DNA of 64,000 bases from positions 21,929 to 85,928 of the forward strand of contig NZ_FZOR01000039.1 in assembly GCF_900188445.1 (NCBI RefSeq). The letters run 5' to 3'. The translations under genes were made by a program, and so were the position numbers. Shown piece after piece: positions 16,593-24,700 of this stretch. The DNA is from Actinomadura meyerae (GTDB lineage: Bacteria > Actinomycetota > Actinomycetes > Streptosporangiales > Streptosporangiaceae). Position 1 is the stretch's first letter. Every line of letters begins with the position of its first letter. The notes beneath the pieces were generated by a model that did not search any database, was not told where the DNA came from, and saw only the letters and a list, made by a program, of their open reading frames with translations.

Positions 16593-17462
16593 TCAGTAGG
16601 TGGTGGTGACGGCTTCGCCGCGGCGGCTGGCGTGCCACGGCAGCAGGAGCTTCTCCGCGACCTCGACGACGACGAACAGCACGACGCCGATGGCCGACAT
16701 GACCAGCAGCCCGGCGAACAGCATCGGGGTGTCGAGGTTGCCGTTGGCCTGCAGGATCACGTAGCCGAGCCCCTCGTTCGCGCCGACGAACTCGCCGACC
16801 ACGGCGCCGGTGACGGCGAGGGTGACCGCGACCTTCAGGCCGGAGAACAGGTGCGGCAGCGAGGCGGGCAGCCGGATCTTGGCGAACGTGGCCAGCCGGC
16901 TCGCGCCCATCGTGGCCGACAGCTCCAGCATCTCCGGGTCCACTGCCTTCAGCCCGGCCACCATGGAGATCACCACCGGGAAGAACGCGATCAGCACCGC
17001 GACGACGATCTTGGGGCCGATGCCGAAGCCGAGCCACACCACGAACAGCGGGGCGATCGCGATCTTCGGGATGACCTGTGCGAACAGCAGGATCGGGTAG
17101 AGGGTGCGCTCGACCGTCGCCGAGTACACCATGACCACCGCGGCCGCGACCCCGATGAGCACCGCGAGCGCGAAGCCGATCAGGGTCTCGTACGTGGTGA
17201 CCCACGTGTGGTGCCAGATGTAGCCCCACTTGTCGCCCATCAGCCGCAGCGTCGCGCCGGGCGAGGGGACGAGGTACTCCTCGACCAGCTTGAACGCGCT
17301 GACGGCCCACCAGGCCGCGAAGCACGCCAGCAGCAGCGCGACCGGCCGCCACGACCGCTCCAGGCCGTCGCGCAGCCGCTCGCCGGCGCCGGGCCGGCCG
17401 CGTTCGACGACGCCGGGCGCGTCCGCTGGGGACGGCGCGGTCGTCGTGCCCTGACTCACCAT
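16593..17462 (-). CDS. ABC transporter permease (SsuC/TauC/ThiX type)
   Basis: This 289-residue permease has six hydrophobic segments and the EAA-loop region ELSATMGASRLATFAKIRLPASLPHL, which couples to the ATPase. It begins 26 bases from the nearer of two LacI-type operators and is the first gene of the minus-strand operon (permease, lipoprotein, ATPase, oxidoreductase, DUF993, isomerase, NCS1 permease), most joined by 4-base overlaps. Repression by the divergent LacI protein is likely. Confidence 0.92.
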   Translation of the reverse strand: MVSQGTTTAPSPADAPGVVERGRPGAGERLRDGLERSWRPVALLLACFAAWWAVSAFKLVEEYLVPSPGATLRLMGDKWGYIWHHTWVTTYETLIGFALAVLIGVAAAVVMVYSATVERTLYPILLFAQVIPKIAIAPLFVVWLGFGIGPKIVVAVLIAFFPVVISMVAGLKAVDPEMLELSATMGASRLATFAKIRLPASLPHLFSGLKVAVTLAVTGAVVGEFVGANEGLGYVILQANGNLDTPMLFAGLLVMSAIGVVLFVVVEVAEKLLLPWHASRRGEAVTTTY

Positions 17463-17487
17463 GGGGTCCTCCGGGACGGGTGCCTGT

Positions 17488-17512
17488 GAAAGCGCGTTCA
17501 GAAAGCGCTTTC
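17488..17512. promoter_or_regulatory. Tandem LacI-type operators between ABC operon and lacI-family gene
   Basis: GAAAGCGCGTTC (17488-17499, 11 of 12 matching) is followed by the perfect palindrome GAAAGCGCTTTC (17501-17512). Spacing is 13 bp, identical to the doublet at 10216-10240. They lie in the 140-base divergent promoter region, 26-50 bases before the permease start. Confidence 0.78.
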
Positions 17513-17602
17513 TGATGTACCGTAGGAAGCGACGCGCACCGCGGTCAAGAGGGTCTTCGCCGGGACCCGCCGCGCCGGGCGGCGTCGGCGGAGGGGGCGT
17601 TG

Positions 17603-18658
17603 ATGACCGAAGCGGCCGAGGAGGAGCGCTCCGGCCGGGCCTACGTGACCCTGCAGGACGTGGCCCGCGACGCGGGCGTCTCCCTCGCCACCGCGTCCCG
17701 CGTCCTGAACGGCACCTCCCAGGTCCGCGCCGACCTCCGCGAGCGCGTGCTCGCCTCCGCCGGGCGGCTCAGCTACACCCCGAACGCGCACGCGCAGGCG
17801 CTGGCCAGCGCGTCCAGCACGTCCGTCGGGGTGATCTGCCACGACGTCAGCGACCCCTACTTCGCCGCCGTCGCCCGCGGCGTGATGCGCACCGCCGCCG
17901 ACCACGGGATGCTGGTGATGCTCGCCAGCACGTTCCGCGACCCGGCCCGCGAGATCGAGTACGTGGCGATGCTGCGCGCCCAGCGGGCCCGCGCGATCCT
18001 GCTGATCGGCTCCGGCTTCGAGGACCGCGACTGGGAGCGCTCGATGGCCGCCGAGCTCGACCCCTACCAGCGCACCGGCGGCCGCGTCGCCGTGCTCAGC
18101 CGGCACCGCAGCCTGAAGGTCGACGCCGTGCTGCCGCAGAACCGGGAGGGGGCCGCCGCCCTCGCCCGCGCGCTGCTCGACCTCGGCCACCGCGACTTCG
18201 GCGTGCTGACCGGGCCGCGTGCCCTGACCACCGTCTCCGACCGGCTCGGCGGCTTCGCCGACGCGCTCGCCGACGCGGGCGTACGGATCCCGGCCGAGCA
18301 CATCGTGGAGGCCGCGTTCACCCGCGACGGCGGCTACGCGGCGGCGACCGAGCTGCTGCGCCGCCCTACCCGGCCCACCTGCGTGTTCGCCGTCACCGAC
18401 GTGATGGCGATCGGCGCCCTGGCCGCCTTCCGCGACCACGGCCTGTCGGTCCCCGGCGACCTCTCCCTCGCGGGCTTCGACGACATCCCGATCGTCCGCG
18501 ACCTGACCCCGCCGCTCACCACCGTCGCGCTGCCGCTGGAGACGATGGGGGAGCGCGTCATGGGGCTCGCCCTGCGCGAGCCCTCGGCCCGCCGCAGCCG
18601 CATCGAGCGCGTCGCGGGCGAGGTCGCGCTGCGCGCCAGCACCGCCGCGCCCCGCTGA
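17603..18658 (+). CDS. LacI-family transcriptional regulator
   Basis: The 351-residue repressor has the N-terminal LacI helix-turn-helix (VTLQDVARDAGVSLATASRVLNG, about residues 15-37), a hinge (SYTPNAHAQALAS) and a periplasmic-binding-protein-like sensor domain with VGVICHDVSDPYFAAVARG and TCVFAVTDVMAIGAL. The ATG at 17603 follows a GGAGGGGG stretch; an adjacent TTG at 17600 is less likely. Divergence from the ABC operon and the doublet operators in between indicate autoregulation and control of that operon and, by the matching site, of the secreted dehydrogenase. Confidence 0.93.
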   Translation: MTEAAEEERSGRAYVTLQDVARDAGVSLATASRVLNGTSQVRADLRERVLASAGRLSYTPNAHAQALASASSTSVGVICHDVSDPYFAAVARGVMRTAADHGMLVMLASTFRDPAREIEYVAMLRAQRARAILLIGSGFEDRDWERSMAAELDPYQRTGGRVAVLSRHRSLKVDAVLPQNREGAAALARALLDLGHRDFGVLTGPRALTTVSDRLGGFADALADAGVRIPAEHIVEAAFTRDGGYAAATELLRRPTRPTCVFAVTDVMAIGALAAFRDHGLSVPGDLSLAGFDDIPIVRDLTPPLTTVALPLETMGERVMGLALREPSARRSRIERVAGEVALRASTAAPR

Positions 18659-18687
18659 GCAGCTGAAAGAGGGGGCCGGGACGCGAA

Positions 18688-18716
18688 GAACCCGCCCGGT
18701 TCCACCGGACGGGTTC
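18688..18716 (-). terminator. Bidirectional hairpin terminator
   Basis: A 12-bp stem (18688-18699 with 18705-18716) has a 5-base loop and one C/A mismatch that becomes G-U in minus-strand RNA. It lies 30 bases after the LacI stop and 17 bases after the stop of the small minus-strand gene, so it fits both. Its existence supports the small gene being transcribed. Confidence 0.6.
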
Positions 18717-18732
18717 CCGATCTATGCGCTGA

Positions 18733-18858
18733 TCAGCGTGCCGCGAGATCCTCGCCGGCCTCGGCCTCGGCGGGACGCTCCGCGTCCGCGTCCACCGGCC
18801 GCCGCTCCGGCCACGAGTCGATCTTCGTGCGACGAGGGTTCGCCAGGGCGTTCTCCAT
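18733..18858 (-). CDS. Small 41-residue protein of unknown function
   Basis: The ORF encodes a polar 41-residue peptide beginning MENALANPRRTKIDSWPERR and ending in an Ala/Glu-rich tail. It has no Cys, no membrane segment and no recognised family. A good Shine-Dalgarno GGGAGGA lies about 10 bases before the ATG, and a hairpin terminator follows 17 bases after the stop. An N-terminus with a PRRTKIDSWPERR core followed by an acidic tail is reminiscent of peptide precursors or small regulators, but no maturase gene is adjacent. Longer in-frame starts up to 19005 lack such a ribosome site. Confidence 0.5.
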   Translation of the reverse strand: MENALANPRRTKIDSWPERRPVDADAERPAEAEAGEDLAAR

Positions 18859-19061
18859 CGGTTCTGCAGTCCTCCCAGTTCGAGCCGGGGCGTAATCAGC
18901 AAATGGTCCCGGCCACCGGCCCGCTTTCGCAAAATGGTCTAGACCGCGTCCCTCCCCCGAGCAGGGACGCGGCGGGATGCGTAACGCCGGGAATTGCCGA
19001 TCCATTCCCGGCAGCGGAAAACCGGATGGCCGCCGCGCCCCCGTCCTGGCACGCTTCTGCC

Positions 19062-19595
19062 ATGGACGCAGCCGAACTGGCCCGCATGCAGAACGAGCGC
19101 GCCCGCCTGAAGTTCCTGTTCTTCTGGGGCCATCGGACCCCTGGCCGGGGCTATCTCAGCCAGTGGTGGCCGTCCCCCTTCACCGTGGACGGCGTCACCT
19201 ATCAGACGGCGGAGCACTACATGATGGCGGGGAAAGCCCGCCTGTTCGGCGATGAGGAAACGGCCGCCGCGGTCATCGCCGCGTCCCATCCCCGCCGCGC
19301 GAAAGACCTCGGCCGCCGCGTGCGGAACTTCGACGAGGAAACATGGCGGAACCATCGTGTGGCGATAGTCACACGGGCCAACGAGGCGAAGTTCGGGCAG
19401 CACGGGGAACTGCGCGACTACCTCCTCGGCACCGGCGACCGCGTCCTGGTCGAGGCGAGCCCCCTCGACCGCGTCTGGGGCATCGGCCTCGCCGCCGACG
19501 ATCCCCGCGCCGAGCAGGTCGCGTCCTGGCGCGGCGAGAACCTCCTCGGCTTCGCCCTGATGACCGTCCGCGAGTCGCTGCGGGACGCCGGGTAG
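19062..19595 (+). CDS. NADAR-family protein (YbiA-like)
   Basis: The 177-residue protein has the NADAR signature: YLSQWWPSPF (family consensus NFWPAPF), TYQTAEHYMMAGKARLFGD with the catalytic-type Glu51, and the C-terminal RVWGIGLAADDPRA and GENLLGFALM blocks. Members act on ADP-ribose-linked or riboflavin-pathway intermediates as N-glycosidases. Length is typical. It stands alone; upstream 203 bases separate it from the divergent small gene. Exact substrate is not visible. Confidence 0.88.
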   Translation: MDAAELARMQNERARLKFLFFWGHRTPGRGYLSQWWPSPFTVDGVTYQTAEHYMMAGKARLFGDEETAAAVIAASHPRRAKDLGRRVRNFDEETWRNHRVAIVTRANEAKFGQHGELRDYLLGTGDRVLVEASPLDRVWGIGLAADDPRAEQVASWRGENLLGFALMTVRESLRDAG

Positions 19596-19651
19596 CGCCG
19601 CTACCTCCGAGGTAATCGCCCCATGCCGCCGGCCCTGGCAGGGTCGGCGGC

Positions 19652-20014
19652 ATGGAACGCGCGATGGAGATGTTGGCGGGCGGCCGGGTCGCCTGGGGGG
19701 CGCTGGCGCTCGCCGCGCCCGGCCTCAACGTGAGGCTGGCGGGCATGGGCTCGCGGGACACCCCCGAGCTCCGGTACCTGATCCGGGTCTTCGGTAGCCG
19801 CGCCGTCGCGCTCGGCGCCGGCTACCTGATGAGCGACCCGGCGGCGCGGCGCCGGTGGCGGCGGCTCTGCCTGCTGGTGGACGCCTGCGACACCGCCGCG
19901 GGCCTGGTCCATCTGGCCCGCGGCGATGTGCCCCGCGGTGCGGCGGCCGGGCTGGTGTCGATCACCGGCGCCTACGCGGTCATCGACGCTCTCGCCCTCA
20001 GCCGGGGCGACTGA
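19652..20014 (+). CDS. Small membrane protein, DUF4267-like
   Basis: This 120-residue protein has three or four hydrophobic stretches (VAWGALALAAPGLNVRLAG, AVALGAGYLMS, GLVSITGAYAVIDALAL) with basic and acidic loops, including RYLIRVFGSR. This pattern fits the DUF4267-type small integral membrane proteins. Function unknown. It converges on the next gene with only four bases between the stop codons. Confidence 0.6.
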   Translation: MERAMEMLAGGRVAWGALALAAPGLNVRLAGMGSRDTPELRYLIRVFGSRAVALGAGYLMSDPAARRRWRRLCLLVDACDTAAGLVHLARGDVPRGAAAGLVSITGAYAVIDALALSRGD

Positions 20015-20018
20015 GCCG

Positions 20019-20972
20019 TCAGCCGGTGGGGCCCTGGCTGGGAGGGGCCTGGACCGATGCGGGCTGCTCCTTGGGGGTCTTGCCCACGAACAGGAGGACC
20101 TGGCCCTTGGCCCAGGGGACCGCGTCGTGGACGTACCACGAGTCCGGGACCTGGCCCGGGTACAGGGTCTTGCTCTCGTTGCCGTCCATGTAGCGGTACT
20201 CGGGCACCGAGACGTGTCGCTTCTTCAGGGCGGCCAGCACCTCGCCCACGCGGTGGCCCCGGAAGGTCATGCCGTGCATGGCCTCGCCCGGCGCGGTGAC
20301 CGGCGCGCTGCTGTTGTACTGCTCGCCGGGACGGGCGGCCCGCGCGAACACGATCGCGGCCGTGCCCTTGTAGCTGGTGCGGACGCGGACGCCGACAGGG
20401 CAGACGTCGCCCCCGCCGCCGGTCTCGCACTCGCCCTTCGCGGTGATGGTCTTGAGGTCGTCCGGCTTGGTGCCTTCGCTCGTGTCCATCATGACGACGG
20501 TGCCGACGATGGACGGCGACCCGGCCACGAACGACAGCTTGACCTTGAGGCCGTGCTGGGCGAACTCCTCCCGGTACCGCTGCGGGTCGGCGAGCGGGTC
20601 GCGGACCTTCACGTCGATGTAGCCGCCCTTGCGCGTGAAGGACAGAGCCGCCACGAGGGAGACGTTCGGGTTCGGCTTCGCGGTGGCGGCGGACGGCGCA
20701 GGGGCCGGCCCGCCGCCGCCGGAGGGCAGGGCGGCGACCGCGACGGCGGCGCAGGCCGCGCCCGCCGTGGCGAGGGGGAGGCCGAAGACCAGCAGCGGTG
20801 AGCGCCGCCTGCGGGGCGCCGCCGGTGCGGGGCCGGGGGCGGCGGCGGTGATGCGTCCGGCCAGGTCGGCGGCGGCGTCGTCCGGCAGCAGCCGCGCGGC
20901 CTGGGCGTCGGTGACGGTGGCGAGCCCGGCGATCCGGGCGTCGGCGTCCTTGGTGGCGGTGTCGCGGTTCAT
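20019..20972 (-). CDS. Membrane-anchored partner of the ECF sigma factor (putative anti-sigma-like protein)
   Basis: The 317-residue product has a cytoplasmic N-terminus of about 55 residues rich in Asp and Ala, one membrane helix at about 59-82, and a long extracellular part with two Cys (CETGGGGDVC). It overlaps the sigma gene by ATGA at 20969-20972, a strong sign of a functional pair. No zinc-binding anti-sigma HxxxCxxC motif is seen, so an anti-sigma role is inferred from context alone. The outer region has no family I recognise. Confidence 0.7.
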   Translation of the reverse strand: MNRDTATKDADARIAGLATVTDAQAARLLPDDAAADLAGRITAAAPGPAPAAPRRRRSPLLVFGLPLATAGAACAAVAVAALPSGGGGPAPAPSAATAKPNPNVSLVAALSFTRKGGYIDVKVRDPLADPQRYREEFAQHGLKVKLSFVAGSPSIVGTVVMMDTSEGTKPDDLKTITAKGECETGGGGDVCPVGVRVRTSYKGTAAIVFARAARPGEQYNSSAPVTAPGEAMHGMTFRGHRVGEVLAALKKRHVSVPEYRYMDGNESKTLYPGQVPDSWYVHDAVPWAKGQVLLFVGKTPKEQPASVQAPPSQGPTG

Positions 20973-21631
20973 GCGTGTTCTCCGTTCGGGATGCGCGCGG
21001 CGGCGGGCAGGACGGGCGCGTCGGCGGCGGGCCGGGCGGACGCGTCCGCGGCGGGACGGGCGGACGCTTCCGCGCCGGCCAGCGCGCGGGCGAACCGGCG
21101 GCGGGCGCGGTGCAGGCGGATCCGCACGGCGTTGCGGGAGCAGCCGAGGACGGTCGCGATCTCGCCGTGGTCGAGGCCCTCCCAGCCGACCAGGGACAGC
21201 AGTTCCCGGTCGCGCTCCGGCAGGGCGCGGAACGCGGCGGCGACGTCGGCGAGGCCCGCCGCGTCGGGGGCGTCGGGGGCGGTGCGGAGCCGGGCGCCGA
21301 GGTCGGCGGCCAGCGCGGACCGGCGGCGCTCGCCCCGGTGGTGGTTGGCGAGCACCCGGCGCGCCGTCCCGTACAGCCACAGCCGCGCCCGCCCGTCCGG
21401 CGGGACGTCGTCGAGCCGCCGCCACGCCGTCAGGAACGTCTCGGCGAGGACGTCGGCCGCGTCCTGCGGGTCGGCGGTGCGGCGCATCGCGTAGCCGAGG
21501 ATCTGCGCCCGGTGGGCCGCGTAGATCTCCTCGAAGCGGCGCCGCCGGTCATCGGGCGGATCGTCGAAAGGGGATGGCAATCCCGCTCCTCTCGTCGCGC
21601 GCGCCGGAGCGCGGCGGTGGGCATCTGACAT
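20969..21631 (-). CDS. ECF-type RNA polymerase sigma factor
   Basis: The 220-residue protein has sigma region 2 (RFEEIYAAHRAQILGYAMRRT, DAADVLAETFLTAWRRLDD) and region 4 (LLSLVGWEGLDHGEIATVLGCSRNAVRIRLHRARRR), in the standard ECF layout. A low-complexity Ala/Arg/Pro tail of about 35 residues follows. It is coupled to the downstream membrane protein by a 4-base overlap. Targets unknown. Confidence 0.92.
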   Translation of the reverse strand: MSDAHRRAPARATRGAGLPSPFDDPPDDRRRRFEEIYAAHRAQILGYAMRRTADPQDAADVLAETFLTAWRRLDDVPPDGRARLWLYGTARRVLANHHRGERRRSALAADLGARLRTAPDAPDAAGLADVAAAFRALPERDRELLSLVGWEGLDHGEIATVLGCSRNAVRIRLHRARRRFARALAGAEASARPAADASARPAADAPVLPAAARIPNGEHA

Positions 21632-21760
21632 CCCTCACATGTCCGTACGGGGCCCAGCATTTCGCCGGGGTCCCGCCCTTTCGCCGCCCGGCGGCGGCGC
21701 GGCCCGCAAGTAGCATGGCGGGGTCGGGTGATCATCGAACTCGGGGCCGGAGGGCGGCGG

Positions 21761-24700
21761 ATGGGGCGTCAGCGGGGTCCAGTGTTTCCCGGATACCTGA
21801 TGATCCTGCTGGTGGCGCTGCTGGGCCTGGCCCTGCAGGTCTCCCCGCAGACCACCCACGCGGTGCAGGAGTGGGCGCTGCCGGTCATCGTGCTGTGCAT
21901 GCTGCTGATCCCGCTCGTCCTGGCCTGGGAGAAGGCGCAGGAGCGGCGGGCCCTCGCGCGCCCGGTGTGGCAGGCCGACCGGTCGCCCTACCCGGGTCTT
22001 GACGCGTTCACCGAGGAGGACGACGGCGTCTTCTTCGGCCGCGACGCGGAGGTCCACGAGCTGCTGGAGCGGCTGCGGCCGGGCGGCGCGGCCCGGCCCG
22101 GCGGCACGGTGCGGGCCGTCGCGGTGACCGGGCCGTCCGGGGTCGGGAAGTCGTCGCTGCTGCACGCCGGGGTGCTGCCCCGGCTCCGGCAGCAGCGGGG
22201 ATGGATCGTGCTGCCGCCGCTGACCCCCGAGGACGACCCGTTCCGGTGCCTCGGCTACGCGCTCGCGGACGCGGCCGGCGCGCTCGGCGACGCCGAGCGG
22301 ATCGCCGCGGACCTGCGCGACCGCCCCGGTGACCTGCGCCGCCACCTCGACGCGCTGCGCCGCGGCCGGCGGAGCCGGTCGCTGCTGGTCACGGTCGACC
22401 AGGCCGAGGAGCTGCTGACCCTCACCGACCCGGAGCGGAGCCGCGCGTTCCTCGGGATGCTGCGGGACGCGCTCGACGCCGACCCGAGGCTGTGGGTCGT
22501 GCTGGTGTTCCGCGCCGAGTTCCTCACCCCGTTCCTGAGCGGCGAGCACGCCGTGCTGTTCCGGCATCCGTTCACGGTGACTGCGCTCGACCGGGCGGCG
22601 CTGCGGACGGTGATCCGGGAGCCGGCGGAGCGGGCGGGCATCGCGTTCGAGCCGCCGGAGCTGGTCGCGCAGATGGCCGACGACACCGGCGACGGGACGG
22701 CGCTCCCGCTGCTCGCCTACCTGCTGCACGAGCTGTACCTGCGGGTCGGGCGGGACGGCACCATCACCGCCGAGCACTACCGCCGGACGGGCGGCGTCGA
22801 CGGCGCCCTGACCCGCCGCGCCGACCGGGTGATGCGCGAGCTGGAGGCGCTGGAGCCGGCGCCGCCGGTGCTGGAGACGCTGCTGCGGTTCGTGCGGTTC
22901 ACCGAGGGGCGGCCGACGCGCCGCCGGGTGCGCGCGGGCGAGCTGGACGCCGCGGGCCGCCTGGTCGTGGACGCGTTCGTCCGGGAGCGGCTGTGCACCA
23001 GCGGCGAGGACGGCGACCAGGCCGTCTTCGACGTCTCGCACGAGGCGCTGTTCTCGGCGTGGGCGCCGCTGCGGCAGACGATCGCGCTGCACGCCGAGAC
23101 GCTGCGCCGCCTCGCCGACCTCGCGCAGTGGGCCGCCGAGTGGGACCGCTACGGCCGCCAGGAGGCGTACCTGCTGCGCGGCGAGCGGCTCGCGGCGGCG
23201 CGCAAGTGGCTCGCCGAGGCCGAGGGGCTCGCCGCCGCCGAGCCGCTGGTCACCGAGTTCGTGGAGATCTCGCACCGGTCCGACGGGGTCGCGATGCGGC
23301 GGCTCGCCGACTCGATCGCCCGGCAGGCGCTCACCGGGTTCCGCACCGACCCCGAGCACAGCCTGCTGCTCGCGCTGGCCGCGCACGAGGAGTGCGCGCC
23401 GACGCCGCTGGCCCGCCGGGCGCTGTCGGCGGCGCTCGCGGTGTCGCGGGTGCGGGGCGTGCTGCGCGGCCACGAGGACCGGGTCTGGGCGGTGGCGTGG
23501 TCGCCGGACGGCGCCCGGGTCGCGACGGCGTCCTCGGACCGGACGATCCGCGTGTGGGACGCGGCGGGCGGCGAGGTCGCGGTGCTGCGCGGGCACGAGG
23601 CCCCGGTCGTCGGCATCGCGTGGTCCCCGGACGGGCAGCGGCTCGCGTCCGCGTCCGACGACGGAACGGTCCGGGTCTGGGACACGGCCGCCCGCACCCG
23701 GGTCGCGCTGCTGCGCGGTCACGGCGACATGGTGTGGGGCGTGGCCTGGTCGCCGGACGGCACCCGGCTCGCCTCCGCTTCCCGCGACGGCGACGTCCGC
23801 GTCTGGGACCCGGCGGACGGCACCGCCACGGCCACGCTCAGCGGCCACGACGGCTGGGTCCGCGACGTGGCGTGGTCGCCGGACGGGACGCGGCTGGCCA
23901 GCGCGTCCGACGACCGCACCATCCGGATCTGGGACGTCGCCGAGGGCCGGGAGGCCGCCGTGCTGGCGGGCCACGAGGACACCGTCCGCACGGCCGTCTG
24001 GTCACCCGACGGCGCCCGCATCGCCAGCGGTTCCTACGACCGCACGGCGCGCGTGTGGGACGTGGCGACCGGCGCGTCCGGGCCGGTGCTGACCGGGCAC
24101 GCCGACATCGTCTGGTCCGTCGCGTGGTCGCCGGACGGCGCGCGGCTCGCCACCGCGTCCCACGACCGGACGATCCGGCTGTGGTCCAGCGCCGAGGGCA
24201 CCGAGCTGGCGGTGTTCCGCGGGCACGCCGAGGCGCTGCGCGCGGTGGCGTGGTCGCCGGACGGCGCCCGCCTCGCGACCGCCTCCAACGACCGCACCGT
24301 CCGGTTCTGGGACGCCGAGCGCGCCGCCGAGGTCGCGGTGATGCGCGGGCACCGGCGCGCGGTGTCGGCGGTCGACTGGTCTTCGGGCGGGATCGCGTCC
24401 GCCTCGCACGACGGCACCGTCCGGATCTGGGATGCGGCCGGAACGGGAGGTGCCGGTACGGGAGGCGGCCCGCGGGTGCTGAGCGGGCACGGCGACGAGG
24501 TGTGGGACGTGGCGTGGTCGCCGGACGGCACCCGCCTCGCGACGGCGTCCCGCGACCGCACCGTCCGCGTGTGGGCGGCGGACGGCGCCGAGGAGCACGT
24601 GCTCGACGGGCACGCGGACTGGGTGCGCGCGGTGGCGTGGTCGCCCGACGGCACCCGGCTGGCCAGCGCGTCCGACGACCGGACCGTACGGGTGCAGGCG

